Assembly: GCA_000431235.1 (NCBI GenBank)
Contig: HF988733.1
Location: 88,059 to 152,058, forward strand
Source: Coprobacillus sp. CAG:698
GTDB taxonomy: Bacteria; Bacillota_I; Bacilli_A; ML615J-28; CAG-698
Direction of reading: 5' to 3'
DNA: 64,000 nucleotides
Shown here: positions 9,190 to 20,781 of the stretch, one piece after another
How the letters are laid out: the number at the start of each line of letters is the position of its first letter
Position numbering within the stretch: position 1 is the stretch's first letter
Notes under the pieces: generated by a model
What the model saw: only the letters and a program-made list of their open reading frames with translations
Database searches by the model: none
What the model was told of the DNA's origin: nothing
Position numbers and translations under genes: made by a program

Positions 9190-10032
9190 TTATTTTAGTC
9201 TTTTTGATTGCTCAAGAATTGTTTCTTCAATTTCATTGTTTAAATATATTTTTCTAAAGATTAGTTTAACCGCTCTTTCCACATCTTTACCTTTAGAATA
9301 ATCAGCACGACATAAGAAGTTTATTCTTTCATCATCGATAAGTTTTCTCGCTACAAATGAATCCTTATCTTGGTAGATGGCTATAGCGTGTCCTCCACGT
9401 TCTTTTACAATTTTCATACATGGAACATCAGTAATTCCATCGCCGATATAAATAAGATTTTTATAAGGTATGAATCTGTCTTTATCATCGATTCTTGAGT
9501 TTAGATTAAAGTCATCAATAACATCAAGAACACCTTTAGAGATGCGAAATATGAATTGAGTTTTGGTTGTGTAATTTACAGCTCTTAAAGGCCAGTCAGC
9601 ATTTCCTCTTTCATTATAGTGAAATTCGGAAGCATATACACTTGTAAATTTATCATAAATTGGTGTACCTTCAATTATTTCTTTTAAACCTGAAGAGAGA
9701 ATATAATGAGTCACATTAAGACCCAAAGTTTTTCCGTAATCATTTATTCTATCAAACCAGTCGGCTACACCTTCAAAAAGTTGCACATCTTTGCCAAGTT
9801 CACTAAATGATGATTTAGTTATAGGGATGTCTTTTTTCTTAGCTTCCTTTATCATAAGGTACATATATGATAAGATTCTATCCATATTGTTTTTATTTGC
9901 AAGTTCATCAGCTTTTTGCCAAAAGTCCTTTGCCTCTAAACCTATTGAAGGTATAAATCCATATTCTTGCATATCTTTTGGACTAAGTGTTTTATCGAAA
10001 TCATACATTATTGCTATATTTTTATTAGACAT
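9190..10032 (-). CDS. HAD-superfamily phosphatase
   Basis: 280 aa. HAD motif I is D11-F-D13-K-T (nucleophile and acid/base Asp). Motif II Ser is in HYILSSGLKEII, and motif III/IV in YIGDGITDVPCMK. The cap insertion between motifs I and II resembles phosphoserine-phosphatase-like HAD proteins. The substrate is unknown. A strong GAGGAGG site precedes the ATG, with a TTGAAA-N17-TATAAT promoter on the minus strand. The gene is monocistronic and divergent from the aldehyde dehydrogenase. Confidence 0.85.
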   Translation of the reverse strand: MSNKNIAIMYDFDKTLSPKDMQEYGFIPSIGLEAKDFWQKADELANKNNMDRILSYMYLMIKEAKKKDIPITKSSFSELGKDVQLFEGVADWFDRINDYGKTLGLNVTHYILSSGLKEIIEGTPIYDKFTSVYASEFHYNERGNADWPLRAVNYTTKTQFIFRISKGVLDVIDDFNLNSRIDDKDRFIPYKNLIYIGDGITDVPCMKIVKERGGHAIAIYQDKDSFVARKLIDDERINFLCRADYSKGKDVERAVKLIFRKIYLNNEIEETILEQSKRLK

Positions 10033-10053
10033 AATCTGTCCTCCTCGTATAAT

Positions 10054-10082
10054 ATTATATCATTTTTTTCATTATTTTTCAA
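10054..10082 (-). promoter_or_regulatory. Promoter of the HAD phosphatase
   Basis: On the minus strand: TTGAAA (10082-10077), 17 bases, TATAAT (10059-10054), with an extended TG one base before the -10 box. Confidence 0.8.
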
Positions 10083-10163
10083 TAACTAGGAAGTATTTAT
10101 TTAGATAACTTTAAGACAATTTTTTATTGAAAAAAAGAGATATATTTTCATTTTAATAATTAC

Positions 10164-10192
10164 TTGAAAATGATAAAACCTTATGATATAAT
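10164..10192 (+). promoter_or_regulatory. Promoter of the aldehyde dehydrogenase
   Basis: TTGAAA (10164-10169), 17 bases, TATAAT (10187-10192), with an extended -10 (TGATATAAT). Confidence 0.85.
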
Positions 10193-10218
10193 TAGCACAC
10201 AAAAGAGGAGAATTTAAA

Positions 10219-11589
10219 GTGATAACTAAAATTATTGATAGACAAAGAGACTTCTTTTTAAAAGGAAGTACTTTAAATATAAAGTTTCGCTTGATGAATT
10301 TAGAAAAATTAAGAAGTTTAATATTATCTAATTATGATGATATAATTACTGCATTTTCAAAAGAATTCAATAAAAGCGAATTTGATGTTGCGTCCACTGA
10401 AATATCAATGGTCATTTCAGAAATTGATTTCTTTATAAAGAATTTAAAAAAATTAGTTAAAGTAAAAAAAGTAAAAAGTAATATGATAAATATACCATCT
10501 AAGGGCTATATAATACCTGAGCCATATGGTGTATGCTTAATAATGAGTCCTTGGAATTACCCTTTTCAACTTGCAATGCTGCCACTAGTTGGAGCAATTG
10601 CTTCTGGAAATACGGTTGTTTTAAAGCCATCCAATTACTCACCAAATGTATCAATTGTATTAGAAAATATTTTGTCAAATTTTGATAAAAGATTAATTAG
10701 TGTAGTCCTTGGTGGACGAGAAGTTAATCAAAATTTGCTTGATCACAAATTTGATTATATTTTCTTTACGGGAAGTGTAAATGTTGGCAAATTTGTGATG
10801 GAGAAAGCGGCTCGAAATTTGACTCCTGTAACTTTAGAGTTAGGAGGTAAGAGTCCTTGTATTGTTGATGCAAAATGTGATTTGGATATTGCTTGTAAAA
10901 GAATTGTTTGGGGAAAATACTTGAATGCTGGTCAAACATGTGTAGCTCCAGATTACATTTTAGTACATAAAAATATTCATGATGATTTTGTTACAAAAGT
11001 TCTTGAATATATTGAAAGTTTTTATTATAAGAATAATCGTTTATCAAAAGATTTCCCAGAAATAATAAATGATAAACATCTTGATAGACTTAAGAATTTA
11101 ATTTTGAAAAATAATTTAGTTTTTGGTGGCAATGTTAAAGGACGTACTCTAGAACCTACAGTTTTAGATAATATTTCTTTTGGAGATAAAATTATGAAGG
11201 AAGAAATATTTGGTCCAATAATGGCTATTATTGAATATGAAAATATTGATAATATTATATATGATTTGAAAAGAATGAATAAGCCATTAGCGTTATACAT
11301 TTTTTCAAATGATAGAAAAATTATCAAAAAGGTTCTTCGAAACATATCTAGCGGAGGGGCTTGCATAAATGATGTTATAATGCATTTAACAAATGATAAA
11401 TTACCTTTTGGTGGTGTTGGTACTAGTGGAATGGGTAGTTATCATGGTCAAAAATCATTTGAAACATTTTCACATTATAAATCAGTTTTTGAGAAATCAA
11501 AATCAGAGTTTCAAGTTAAATACCCTCCTTATAATGAGAAAAAATTAAAAACTATAAAAAAATTAATGAAAGTAAATGAGGTTAAGTAG
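10219..11589 (+). CDS. NAD(P)-dependent aldehyde dehydrogenase, class 3-like
   Basis: 456 aa, the length of class 3/fatty-aldehyde-type ALDHs (YwdH-like). Conserved elements: the MSPWNYPFQL motif, the nucleotide-binding FTGSVNVGK loop, the general base Glu in LELGGKSP, catalytic Cys241 in NAGQTCVAPDY, and EEIFGPI. The C-terminus lacks the hydrophobic membrane anchor of eukaryotic fatty aldehyde dehydrogenases. A GTG start is supported by GAGGAG 8 bases upstream. It oxidises aldehydes to acids; the physiological substrate is unknown. The next gene begins inside or just after its end, so the two may share a transcript although their functions look unrelated. Confidence 0.9.
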   Translation: MITKIIDRQRDFFLKGSTLNIKFRLMNLEKLRSLILSNYDDIITAFSKEFNKSEFDVASTEISMVISEIDFFIKNLKKLVKVKKVKSNMINIPSKGYIIPEPYGVCLIMSPWNYPFQLAMLPLVGAIASGNTVVLKPSNYSPNVSIVLENILSNFDKRLISVVLGGREVNQNLLDHKFDYIFFTGSVNVGKFVMEKAARNLTPVTLELGGKSPCIVDAKCDLDIACKRIVWGKYLNAGQTCVAPDYILVHKNIHDDFVTKVLEYIESFYYKNNRLSKDFPEIINDKHLDRLKNLILKNNLVFGGNVKGRTLEPTVLDNISFGDKIMKEEIFGPIMAIIEYENIDNIIYDLKRMNKPLALYIFSNDRKIIKKVLRNISSGGACINDVIMHLTNDKLPFGGVGTSGMGSYHGQKSFETFSHYKSVFEKSKSEFQVKYPPYNEKKLKTIKKLMKVNEVK

Positions 11590-11590
11590 A

Positions 11591-13762
11591 ATGAAAAAAA
11601 AGATTCTTTTGATTTTCTTTGGATTCCTATTGTTTTGTTTAATTGGATGCGAAAGTACAACTTTTACTATAACATTTACATATGAAGATGGAACTGAAAT
11701 TACCAAAGTAGAAGTTAAAGGGGGTTCAACAATTACAGAATTTCCAGAAGTTGTTATCCCTGAAGGCTATGTTTTTAATGGCTGGGATAAAGACCTAACA
11801 AATATTAAATCAGATTTAACTGTTATTCCTAAGTTTTCAAAAAAAGAATGTCAAGTTAAATTTGTTGATGAAGAAAATAATGAAATACTTAATGTAAAAG
11901 TTGAATATGGTTCATCTGTAACCCCTCCTCAAGCACCTGAAAAAGACAAGTATGTGTTTGTGAAGTGGGACAAAGACCTATCAAAGATTACTGAAGATTG
12001 CATCATTAAACCTATTTATGAGTATAATTATGTTACAATTAAATTTATGGTTGATGACAAAATTTATGAAGAACTTGAGGTGAAAAAAGGAGAGGCTATT
12101 AGTCTTTCTCAAAACCCAGAAAAAGAAGGGTATGATTTTGTTTCATGGGATAAAGAATTGGAAAACATTACAGAAGATGTAGTCGTTAATGCTATTTTCA
12201 AAAAGAAAGTATTTAAAGTAACTTATTTATATGAAAATGGTGAAGAAATTTGTACAAAAGAATTTGAATATAATGAAATGCTTACTTTTCCAACTCCTCC
12301 AGTAGTTAAAGGTTATACCTTTGATAAATGGAATCTTGAAGAGATTAATGTTGTTAGTGGGTTACAAGTTAAAGCTCTTTATAAGGTTAATGAATATACG
12401 ATAACTTATTATAATGGTAAAGAAGAAGTTAAATTAGAACCAAGTGTTTATACAATTAATGATCTTGTTTATTTACAAGAAATTGAAAAGACTGGATATA
12501 TTTTTGCTGGTTGGTTTGAATCAGAAACATCAACTAAACGTTTAGTTAATTTTAATTATCAAGAAACTGGCAATAAAACTTTATATGCACGTTTTGAAAG
12601 TGATACAAGAACAGATATAACTGTTCCTAAAGGAACTTTTACAATTACAGAAATAGCTAAGTTCCCACATTCACAAAATCCTAATTTGATGATTTATCAA
12701 CCAGTATTACCAAGTAATGCTCCAACATCATCAAAAACACTTTATAATTATGAAATTGCTGATACAACAATCGCAACTATATCTATTTATTCAACAATCA
12801 CTCCGCTTTCGCCTGGTATCACAGTGTTAAAAGCAACATACCAAAAAGATCCAACACAAGTAGGCTATGCGCTAATTCAAGTATCAAGTGATGGAGTAAA
12901 AGCAGTTACTGTTGAGGAAGTTTCGAAAATTAATTCCTATAAAGTACGCTTCCGTGATAGCAATAGTAATATATTCTTAACACAAACTGTTAAAGAAGGA
13001 TTTGATGCAGTTTTACCGCTTCCACCTATTGTGGAGAATAAAGGATTTTCAGGTTGGGAAGGCGATTATTATAATATCAAAAAAGATTCATATGTAAGAG
13101 CTACTTACAGTTTAAAACAGAATCGATTTGTTGGAAAGACTGTTAGTATTTTAGGTGATAGTATGTCAACATACAAGGGTATTATACCTGAAGGATTTGC
13201 TTGCTTTTACCCTTATGCAACATGTGATGTTAATAATCCAAACCAAACATGGTGGATGCAAATTATTAATAAATTAGGAATGCAATTATTAATGAATAAT
13301 TCTTATTCTGGTAGCTGTGTTAGTGATGGTACAGGTAATAAACCAGCAGTTACAAAAGATAGATTAAGTTATTTAATTCCAGCAAATGATAAAGAAGAAA
13401 AACCAGATATTATTATAATCTTTATGGGTGCAAATGACTGTGGAAGCAGATATGTTAGTTTGAGCACATTCACAAGAGATTATGAAATAATGATGAAAAA
13501 CATAAAGGAATTATGCCCAGATTCAGAAATATTTTTAATGACTTTACCTGACGCTAATTTCTTTAGTTCACAAGATAGAATAGATTATAATAAAGTAATT
13601 GAAAATAATGCTACAAAGTTTTCTTGTCATTTGTTAAGTTTAGATAATGTTTATACAAGACAAACTAGTTCACAATATTTATGTGATTCAATTCATCCAA
13701 ACTTTAAAGGTATGACTTCTATAGCTAATGTTTTATACAATCAAATGAAACTTTTAGAGTAA
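11591..13762 (+). CDS. Lipoprotein with InlB/Flg_new repeats and a C-terminal SGNH hydrolase domain
   Basis: 723 aa. A lipoprotein signal peptide (MKKKILLIFFGF...) ends in lipobox LIGC. Five tandem repeats of about 60 residues follow (each with an aromatic/Gly-Trp-Asp centre such as FNGWDKDL or FVSWDKEL), typical of Listeria-Bacteroides InlB B-repeats. Next come an Ig-like segment and a sixth repeat. From about residue 515 there is an SGNH/GDSL esterase domain, with GDS in SILGDSMST, the Asn block MGANDCG and the catalytic Asp/His in DSIHPNF. It is therefore a surface-anchored esterase or deacetylase. An ATG 15 bases earlier is in frame, but GAGG 9 bases before 11591 favours the later start. 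A terminator follows. Confidence 0.85.
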   Translation: MKKKILLIFFGFLLFCLIGCESTTFTITFTYEDGTEITKVEVKGGSTITEFPEVVIPEGYVFNGWDKDLTNIKSDLTVIPKFSKKECQVKFVDEENNEILNVKVEYGSSVTPPQAPEKDKYVFVKWDKDLSKITEDCIIKPIYEYNYVTIKFMVDDKIYEELEVKKGEAISLSQNPEKEGYDFVSWDKELENITEDVVVNAIFKKKVFKVTYLYENGEEICTKEFEYNEMLTFPTPPVVKGYTFDKWNLEEINVVSGLQVKALYKVNEYTITYYNGKEEVKLEPSVYTINDLVYLQEIEKTGYIFAGWFESETSTKRLVNFNYQETGNKTLYARFESDTRTDITVPKGTFTITEIAKFPHSQNPNLMIYQPVLPSNAPTSSKTLYNYEIADTTIATISIYSTITPLSPGITVLKATYQKDPTQVGYALIQVSSDGVKAVTVEEVSKINSYKVRFRDSNSNIFLTQTVKEGFDAVLPLPPIVENKGFSGWEGDYYNIKKDSYVRATYSLKQNRFVGKTVSILGDSMSTYKGIIPEGFACFYPYATCDVNNPNQTWWMQIINKLGMQLLMNNSYSGSCVSDGTGNKPAVTKDRLSYLIPANDKEEKPDIIIIFMGANDCGSRYVSLSTFTRDYEIMMKNIKELCPDSEIFLMTLPDANFFSSQDRIDYNKVIENNATKFSCHLLSLDNVYTRQTSSQYLCDSIHPNFKGMTSIANVLYNQMKLLE

Positions 13763-13766
13763 CAAT

Positions 13767-13793
13767 AAAAGGTAGTTAGATCTACCTTTTTTC
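13767..13793 (+). terminator. Terminator after SGNH lipoprotein
   Basis: AAAAGGTAG (13767-13775) pairs with CTACCTTTT (13782-13790), followed by a T-tract. Confidence 0.85.
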
Positions 13794-13907
13794 TTTGGAT
13801 AATAATTATTATTTTCCCATTTTTTTTAATATATTTATAAAAAATGAAAATTAATCGATTATTTTATTTTATAATAATACATTTATCTAATTTTGTGAAA
13901 TTAATTA

Positions 13908-13936
13908 TTGTTTTATTTGATAAAAAAGTATATAAT
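13908..13936 (+). promoter_or_regulatory. Probable promoter of the DUF6273-like gene
   Basis: TTGTTT (13908-13913), 17 bases, TATAAT (13931-13936). A second TATAAT lies at 13942, so the exact start point is uncertain. Confidence 0.6.
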
Positions 13937-13966
13937 ATATATATAATAAAATTTGTGGAGACTATT

Positions 13967-15022
13967 ATGGTAATTATTGTAAATGATGCTAATAAAGTAT
14001 TTATTTCTGAAGATGTTAAACCATATTTAAATATGAAAGCAATGATGGCCTTTGATATTGGTTTAGATTATATGCTTGTCGGTTTATATTCTGGTTCATG
14101 CAAAGGAAATGTAAATACATTTGGAACAAATACAATAGAGCGTAATGTCTTTGGTGACTTCGTTATTTTGAAATATGATGAAAAGCATAGTGCTCCTACT
14201 GAATTTACAAATAGTGAAGAACTAATAGATATAATTCTAAAAATCATTTCTAAAAATGATTATTTAACTTTAGAAAATACAGTTAAAGAAGAATTGCCAA
14301 GCAAACAAATTACTTTTGGAACATATCCTCAATCACTAATCATTGACAGAAATTTAATTTCTGAACTTGAGGAAATTGAAGAAACTAATGAAAAGGACTA
14401 TTTATATCATAAGGGAAAATATTATATCCGTATTCCTAATAATAAAGATCGTTATGTGAAGGTAAGGGGCAAAAGATTTCAAGCTGTAGAAGGAATAAAT
14501 TATTATTTTGCTGTTGAACCAATAAAATGGGATATATTATATGATGGTGATGAAAAAATGCTTTTGTCTAGTAAGGTTATTGATTACTATCCTTATAATA
14601 TTAATTCTCATAATATAATGCTTGATGATCGAAAAATTGATGAAAATGAGTACTATTTTTCAGATGTGCGAAAGTATCTTAACAAATACTTTTATAATAT
14701 AGCTTTTTCAGAAAAAGAAAAAGAAAAAATAATTAGTCCTATTAGTGACAATAATTTCCAGGACCGTGTAACTTTACTATCTTTAGAAATAATAGATTAT
14801 GTAAATAATATAAATTGTAAAGCAACGGATTATTGTGAGTTTATTGGTTTGGAAGAATTAGATGAAAATCTTAATGTTAGTTGGTGGTTAAAAAGTAAAG
14901 GACAATCAGAAACAGATGTAAAAACGATAACTAACAAGGGAAAAGAAACAACTGATAAAAATTGTTATAATACAAGATGTGGCATTAGACCACTTATAAA
15001 CTTAAAGAATAAAGCTTTTTAA
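13967..15022 (+). CDS. DUF6273-domain-like protein
   Basis: 351 aa. The N-terminal third (about residues 1-105) is unrecognised. The rest resembles DUF6273: ITFGTYPQS, then FAVEPIKWDILY, a strand-rich block with DVRKYLNKYFYNIAFSEKEKE, RVTLLSLE, CKATDY, SWWLKSKG and GIRPLINLKN. The same landmarks appear at the C-terminus of the TIR-domain gene near 39 kb. No signal peptide is seen, so it is probably cytoplasmic. The frame is open 123 bases further upstream, but GTGGAG 7 bases before the ATG at 13967 fixes the start. The biochemical function of this domain is unknown to me. Confidence 0.65.
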   Translation: MVIIVNDANKVFISEDVKPYLNMKAMMAFDIGLDYMLVGLYSGSCKGNVNTFGTNTIERNVFGDFVILKYDEKHSAPTEFTNSEELIDIILKIISKNDYLTLENTVKEELPSKQITFGTYPQSLIIDRNLISELEEIEETNEKDYLYHKGKYYIRIPNNKDRYVKVRGKRFQAVEGINYYFAVEPIKWDILYDGDEKMLLSSKVIDYYPYNINSHNIMLDDRKIDENEYYFSDVRKYLNKYFYNIAFSEKEKEKIISPISDNNFQDRVTLLSLEIIDYVNNINCKATDYCEFIGLEELDENLNVSWWLKSKGQSETDVKTITNKGKETTDKNCYNTRCGIRPLINLKNKAF

Positions 15023-15036
15023 TAGGCTTTATTTTT
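15008..15036 (+). terminator. Terminator overlapping the DUF6273-like stop codon
   Basis: AATAAAGC (15008-15015) pairs with GCTTTATT (15026-15033), followed by Ts; the TAA at 15020-15022 lies in the loop. A second perfect inverted repeat, CAATAAAC/GTTTATTG, follows at 15040-15063 without a T-run. Confidence 0.7.
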
Positions 15037-15131
15037 ATACAATAAACATTTATAAGTTTATTGTCATTTTATATGTATTGTAAAAAAGTAGTTGTTAATA
15101 TATAATAATTATAAATATATAAGAGGTTATT

Positions 15132-17768
<2,637 letters not shown>

Positions 17769-17775
17769 AAATGAT

Positions 17776-17825
17776 AGTCATACATAAATTAAAGAATAAT
17801 CATCTTTAAATGTATGACTTTTTCT
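17776..17825 (+). terminator. Terminator after MacB-like gene
   Basis: AGTCATACA (17776-17784) pairs with TGTATGACT (17811-17819), followed by TTTTTCTTT. Part of the 26-base loop can fold further (TTAAAGA/TCTTTAA). Confidence 0.75.
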
Positions 17826-17890
17826 TTAAAAATAGTATTGACTAATAATCACCTTTAGAGTAATATAATAGGTGAAAAAGGTGGAAAAAA

Positions 17891-18880
17891 ATGAAAAAAT
17901 TGAGCTTTGTTTTACTAATTTTTATATCATTTTGTTTATGTGCTTGTAGTAGTTACAAAAATAAAAGTGGCGTAATTTGTGTTAATTCTAGTTTTATAGA
18001 TGTTTCTATTTATGATTATTCACTTGATAAGTGTGAAAATGCTTTTGATAATATAGAAAATATCTTTAAACAAATTGCTAAACTTTGTGATTATAAAACT
18101 TCATATGAAGGGTTAAACAATGTATATACAATAAATAGTTCAGAAAAAGAAGTTGTTGTTGATGAGTTCTTATATGATTTACTAAAAGAAGCAGTAGATT
18201 ATCAAACAATTACTGAAGGATTATACAACCCTTTTATGGGTAATATTTATGATGCATACGATGAATTGTTAGCAATGAATATAGGAAATATTACCTTAGA
18301 TAAAATACCAAATGATAACTTTCTTAAGACGGAATTAAATAATTCAAAAAATACAAAAATTATTTTTAGTGAACAGGGAAGAAGCGTAAGAAAAATTGGT
18401 GATGGAAAAATTGATCTTCGAGATATCGCCAATAGTTATGCTCTTAAACTTTCGAAAGCATATTTAAATAATCAAGGTATTTATAACTATTTTCTAAATG
18501 TAGATTTAAATAATGTTTCTTTGGGCAATAAACATAATTCTTCGTATTATAGTGTTGGTGTTAGAGATATTGATTCTTTGGTTTTAAAAATTAAAAATAA
18601 AGATATTTGTTCTAGTTCAATATTAGAAAACAATTTTGATTTATACGGGAAAAGATATCATAAATTTATAAGTACAGTTTCTGGAAAACCAGAAAACATG
18701 TATGATATTTGTGTTGTTATTGATAATGATCCTGTTAGAGTTTCTATATTTAGTAGGATATTTATCACTTTAGAAACCGAAAAGTTTACTAAGTTTTATT
18801 TGAAATATAATTTTGATATTCTAATATTTAAAGATAAAGAAATAGTTTATCAGACAAAGAAGGAAAATATATATGGATAA
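17891..18880 (+). CDS. ApbE-like (FAD:protein FMN transferase family) lipoprotein, catalytic motifs degenerate
   Basis: 329 aa. A lipoprotein signal ends in CLCAC. The fold matches ApbE: an N-terminal FDNIENIFKQIAKL helix, EAVDYQTITEGLYNPFMGNIY (about residue 95-115), the GKIDLRDIANSYALKL block where active ApbE has the Lys-Gly, and YSVGVRDID. The usual histidine/DP.TG.P metal-binding segment is replaced by HKFISTVSGKP, so flavin-transfer activity is doubtful. It overlaps a NusG-II-domain membrane protein by 8 bases, a pairing seen near flavin-based extracellular electron-transfer genes. AAGGTGG precedes the ATG; TTGACT and TATAAT lie upstream with a long (20-base) spacer. Confidence 0.7.
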   Translation: MKKLSFVLLIFISFCLCACSSYKNKSGVICVNSSFIDVSIYDYSLDKCENAFDNIENIFKQIAKLCDYKTSYEGLNNVYTINSSEKEVVVDEFLYDLLKEAVDYQTITEGLYNPFMGNIYDAYDELLAMNIGNITLDKIPNDNFLKTELNNSKNTKIIFSEQGRSVRKIGDGKIDLRDIANSYALKLSKAYLNNQGIYNYFLNVDLNNVSLGNKHNSSYYSVGVRDIDSLVLKIKNKDICSSSILENNFDLYGKRYHKFISTVSGKPENMYDICVVIDNDPVRVSIFSRIFITLETEKFTKFYLKYNFDILIFKDKEIVYQTKKENIYG

Positions 18881-19253
18881 AAAATATATAACTGATATTT
18901 TTTTAACTCTTGGAATGATCTTTTTAATTATAATTATAATAATTATAAGTAAAACAGGAATAGCTGGTGAAAACTTGACTGCTGAAGTTTGGCATGAAAA
19001 TGTTCTTCTAGATAGAATTAATCTTTCAAGTGTCTTTACAAATGGTGAAAAAGAATATGATTTTGATGGTGTTCATATCACTATAAAATACAAAAAAGAT
19101 ATGATTTGGATTGATGAGACTGATTGCCCAAATAAAAGATGTTTAGAAAATGGTAAGATTAGCTCGCCAACAAGCCATATCGTATGTACACAATGTAATT
19201 TTCGAATTATCATAAAAAGTAATGTTAATATTTACGATGTTATTTTAGATTAA
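18873..19253 (+). CDS. NusG domain II-containing membrane protein
   Basis: 126 aa. One N-terminal membrane helix (FLTLGMIFLIIIIIIISK) is followed by an extracytoplasmic NusG domain II-like beta domain. The domain has the characteristic DCPNKRCLENGKIS segment and a later IVCTQCNFRI. Pairs of Cys in these proteins are thought to bind metal or form disulphides. It is translationally coupled to the ApbE-like gene, and the two probably act together at the cell surface in flavin or electron-transfer chemistry. No Rnf or EetAB genes are in this window. Confidence 0.8.
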   Translation: MDKKYITDIFLTLGMIFLIIIIIIISKTGIAGENLTAEVWHENVLLDRINLSSVFTNGEKEYDFDGVHITIKYKKDMIWIDETDCPNKRCLENGKISSPTSHIVCTQCNFRIIIKSNVNIYDVILD

Positions 19254-19329
19254 TTAACTTTCATTATGACATAATATGATATTTTTCATTAATATAATGC
19301 TAATAATTATTTTTTTTGATAAGTATTTT

Positions 19330-19353
19330 AGACCTTAAAAGGGTCTTTTTTTA
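19330..19353 (+). terminator. Terminator before the spoIIA operon
   Basis: AGACCTT (19330-19336) pairs with AGGGTCT (19340-19346), one G.T pair, followed by seven or more Ts. It isolates the spoIIA operon from the upstream genes. Confidence 0.75.
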
Positions 19354-19426
19354 TCTTCTTATGTCTTTAGGTATATTTATTTAAATAAAATAATGTACAA
19401 TTAATGCACAAAGGATAGGTGAAAAA

Positions 19427-19801
19427 ATGCTTAAAGCTCAATTCTTTATTCGTAAAACAGTTTTATATGTTCGCTTTTCTGGTGAACTTGATCAAAGATC
19501 AATTGAAAAAGTCCGTGTGCGAGTAAGTGAATTAATTACTAATTATAAAATAGAGTATTTAGTAATTAATTGTCGGGAACTCACATTTATGGATAGTTCG
19601 GGAATTGGATTTATTATTGGAAGATATAATCAATTGAAATTAATTGATGGGAAGATATTTATTTGTGAAATGAATGATTTAATAACTCGTATAGTGAATA
19701 TTTCGGGTTTATCACGTATTGTCAACTTAACAAAGACTGAAGAAGAAGCTAACTATTTGGTGGAGGGTATGTATGAAAAAATTCATAAATTGCGAGTTTA
19801 A
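19427..19801 (+). CDS. spoIIAA: Anti-sigma F factor antagonist SpoIIAA
   Basis: 124 aa STAS-domain protein. The phosphorylatable Ser lies in the conserved FMDSSGIGFIIGRYNQL segment (about residues 56-72). In its unphosphorylated form SpoIIAA binds SpoIIAB and frees sigma F in the forespore. AGGTGA stands 5 bases before the ATG. The gene overlaps spoIIAB by 29 bases and heads the canonical spoIIAA-spoIIAB-sigF order. A sigma-H promoter would be expected upstream; I did not find a convincing match. Confidence 0.93.
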   Translation: MLKAQFFIRKTVLYVRFSGELDQRSIEKVRVRVSELITNYKIEYLVINCRELTFMDSSGIGFIIGRYNQLKLIDGKIFICEMNDLITRIVNISGLSRIVNLTKTEEEANYLVEGMYEKIHKLRV

Positions 19802-20189
19802 TGCTGATTTAAAAAATGTTATTGTTTCCCGTGGAATAATTGCTAGTTTTTTTATGGACGAAGATGTTAATATTAATATAATTAATGAAGTTAAAACTAT
19901 AGTTAGTGAAGCAGTTACAAATGCTATTATACATGGATACAAAAATGGTGAAGGAATAGTAGGTCTTAACATTGATTACGATAATAATGTATTAAAAATT
20001 GAGGTTATTGATAAGGGCGTTGGAATTGAGAATATTGAGGAAGCTCGTACACCTCTTTTCAGTACAGGATCAAGTAAAGAAAGAGCAGGACTTGGCTTTA
20101 CAATTATGGATATTTTCTCAGATAAACTTGAGATATTCTCAAAGGTTAATGAAGGAACCAAAGTGGCTATAACCAAATATATTGCATAA
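19773..20189 (+). CDS. spoIIAB: Anti-sigma F factor / serine kinase SpoIIAB
   Basis: 138 aa GHKL-type kinase. The N-box is EAVTNAIIHGY, the G1 box DKGVGI and the G2 region STGSSKERAGLGF. It phosphorylates SpoIIAA and sequesters sigma F. GGAGGGT lies upstream of the ATG inside spoIIAA. Its length and motif order match the family. Confidence 0.93.
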   Translation: MKKFINCEFNADLKNVIVSRGIIASFFMDEDVNINIINEVKTIVSEAVTNAIIHGYKNGEGIVGLNIDYDNNVLKIEVIDKGVGIENIEEARTPLFSTGSSKERAGLGFTIMDIFSDKLEIFSKVNEGTKVAITKYIA

Positions 20190-20190
20190 A

Positions 20191-20775
20191 ATGGATAAAA
20201 AAGATGAACTATTTCTTGAAAATATAGATCTTGTTGATAGGATTATTAATAAATTGTATTATTATAATTATTTACGTGATGATTTGCGTCAAGTTGCTTT
20301 AATGGGCCTTTTCAAAGCTGTAAACAAATATAATGATGAATATGGTGTGCTTTTCTCTACATACGCTTCTTATTTTATAATAGGAGAAATAAAAAGAGAA
20401 TTGCGAAACAATAAACTTATCAAGACGGGGAAGAAAGTAACTAAAGTTATTACTTTGTTACATGATAATTATACTTTGAAAGAAATAAAAGAAGTAACGG
20501 GATTTGCTGATGATATAATTTATACAGGATTAATGTATAAGGATAATATAAAATCTTGTGAAGTTGAAAGCATAGATTTAATAAAATCATCATCAAATGA
20601 TTCATTCTTAAATGATTTAGAAATAATTTTGAAAGGAGATTTATTAAAAGTTATAAAATTAAAATATGTAAAGAATTTATCGCAAAAGGAAATATCAGAA
20701 ATAATGAATATAAGTCAAGCAAGTGTTTCAAGAATAGAGAAAAAAGCCTTGGAAATTCTTCGGAAAAGTTATTAA
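20191..20775 (+). CDS. sigF: RNA polymerase sporulation sigma factor F
   Basis: 194 aa sigma-70 family protein. Region 2 (DDLRQVALMGLFKAVNKY, FSTYASYFIIGEIKRELR), a region-3 remnant and a region 4 helix-turn-helix (LSQKEISEIMNISQASVSRIEKKAL) are visible. It is the first forespore-specific sigma. A TTG at 20182 is in frame, but the ATG one base after the spoIIAB stop is the likelier start, with translation coupled to spoIIAB because no clear Shine-Dalgarno is present. It is a little shorter than typical sigma F (about 250 aa), mainly at the N-terminus and in region 3. Confidence 0.9.
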   Translation: MDKKDELFLENIDLVDRIINKLYYYNYLRDDLRQVALMGLFKAVNKYNDEYGVLFSTYASYFIIGEIKRELRNNKLIKTGKKVTKVITLLHDNYTLKEIKEVTGFADDIIYTGLMYKDNIKSCEVESIDLIKSSSNDSFLNDLEIILKGDLLKVIKLKYVKNLSQKEISEIMNISQASVSRIEKKALEILRKSY

Positions 20776-20781
20776 TTTTAG

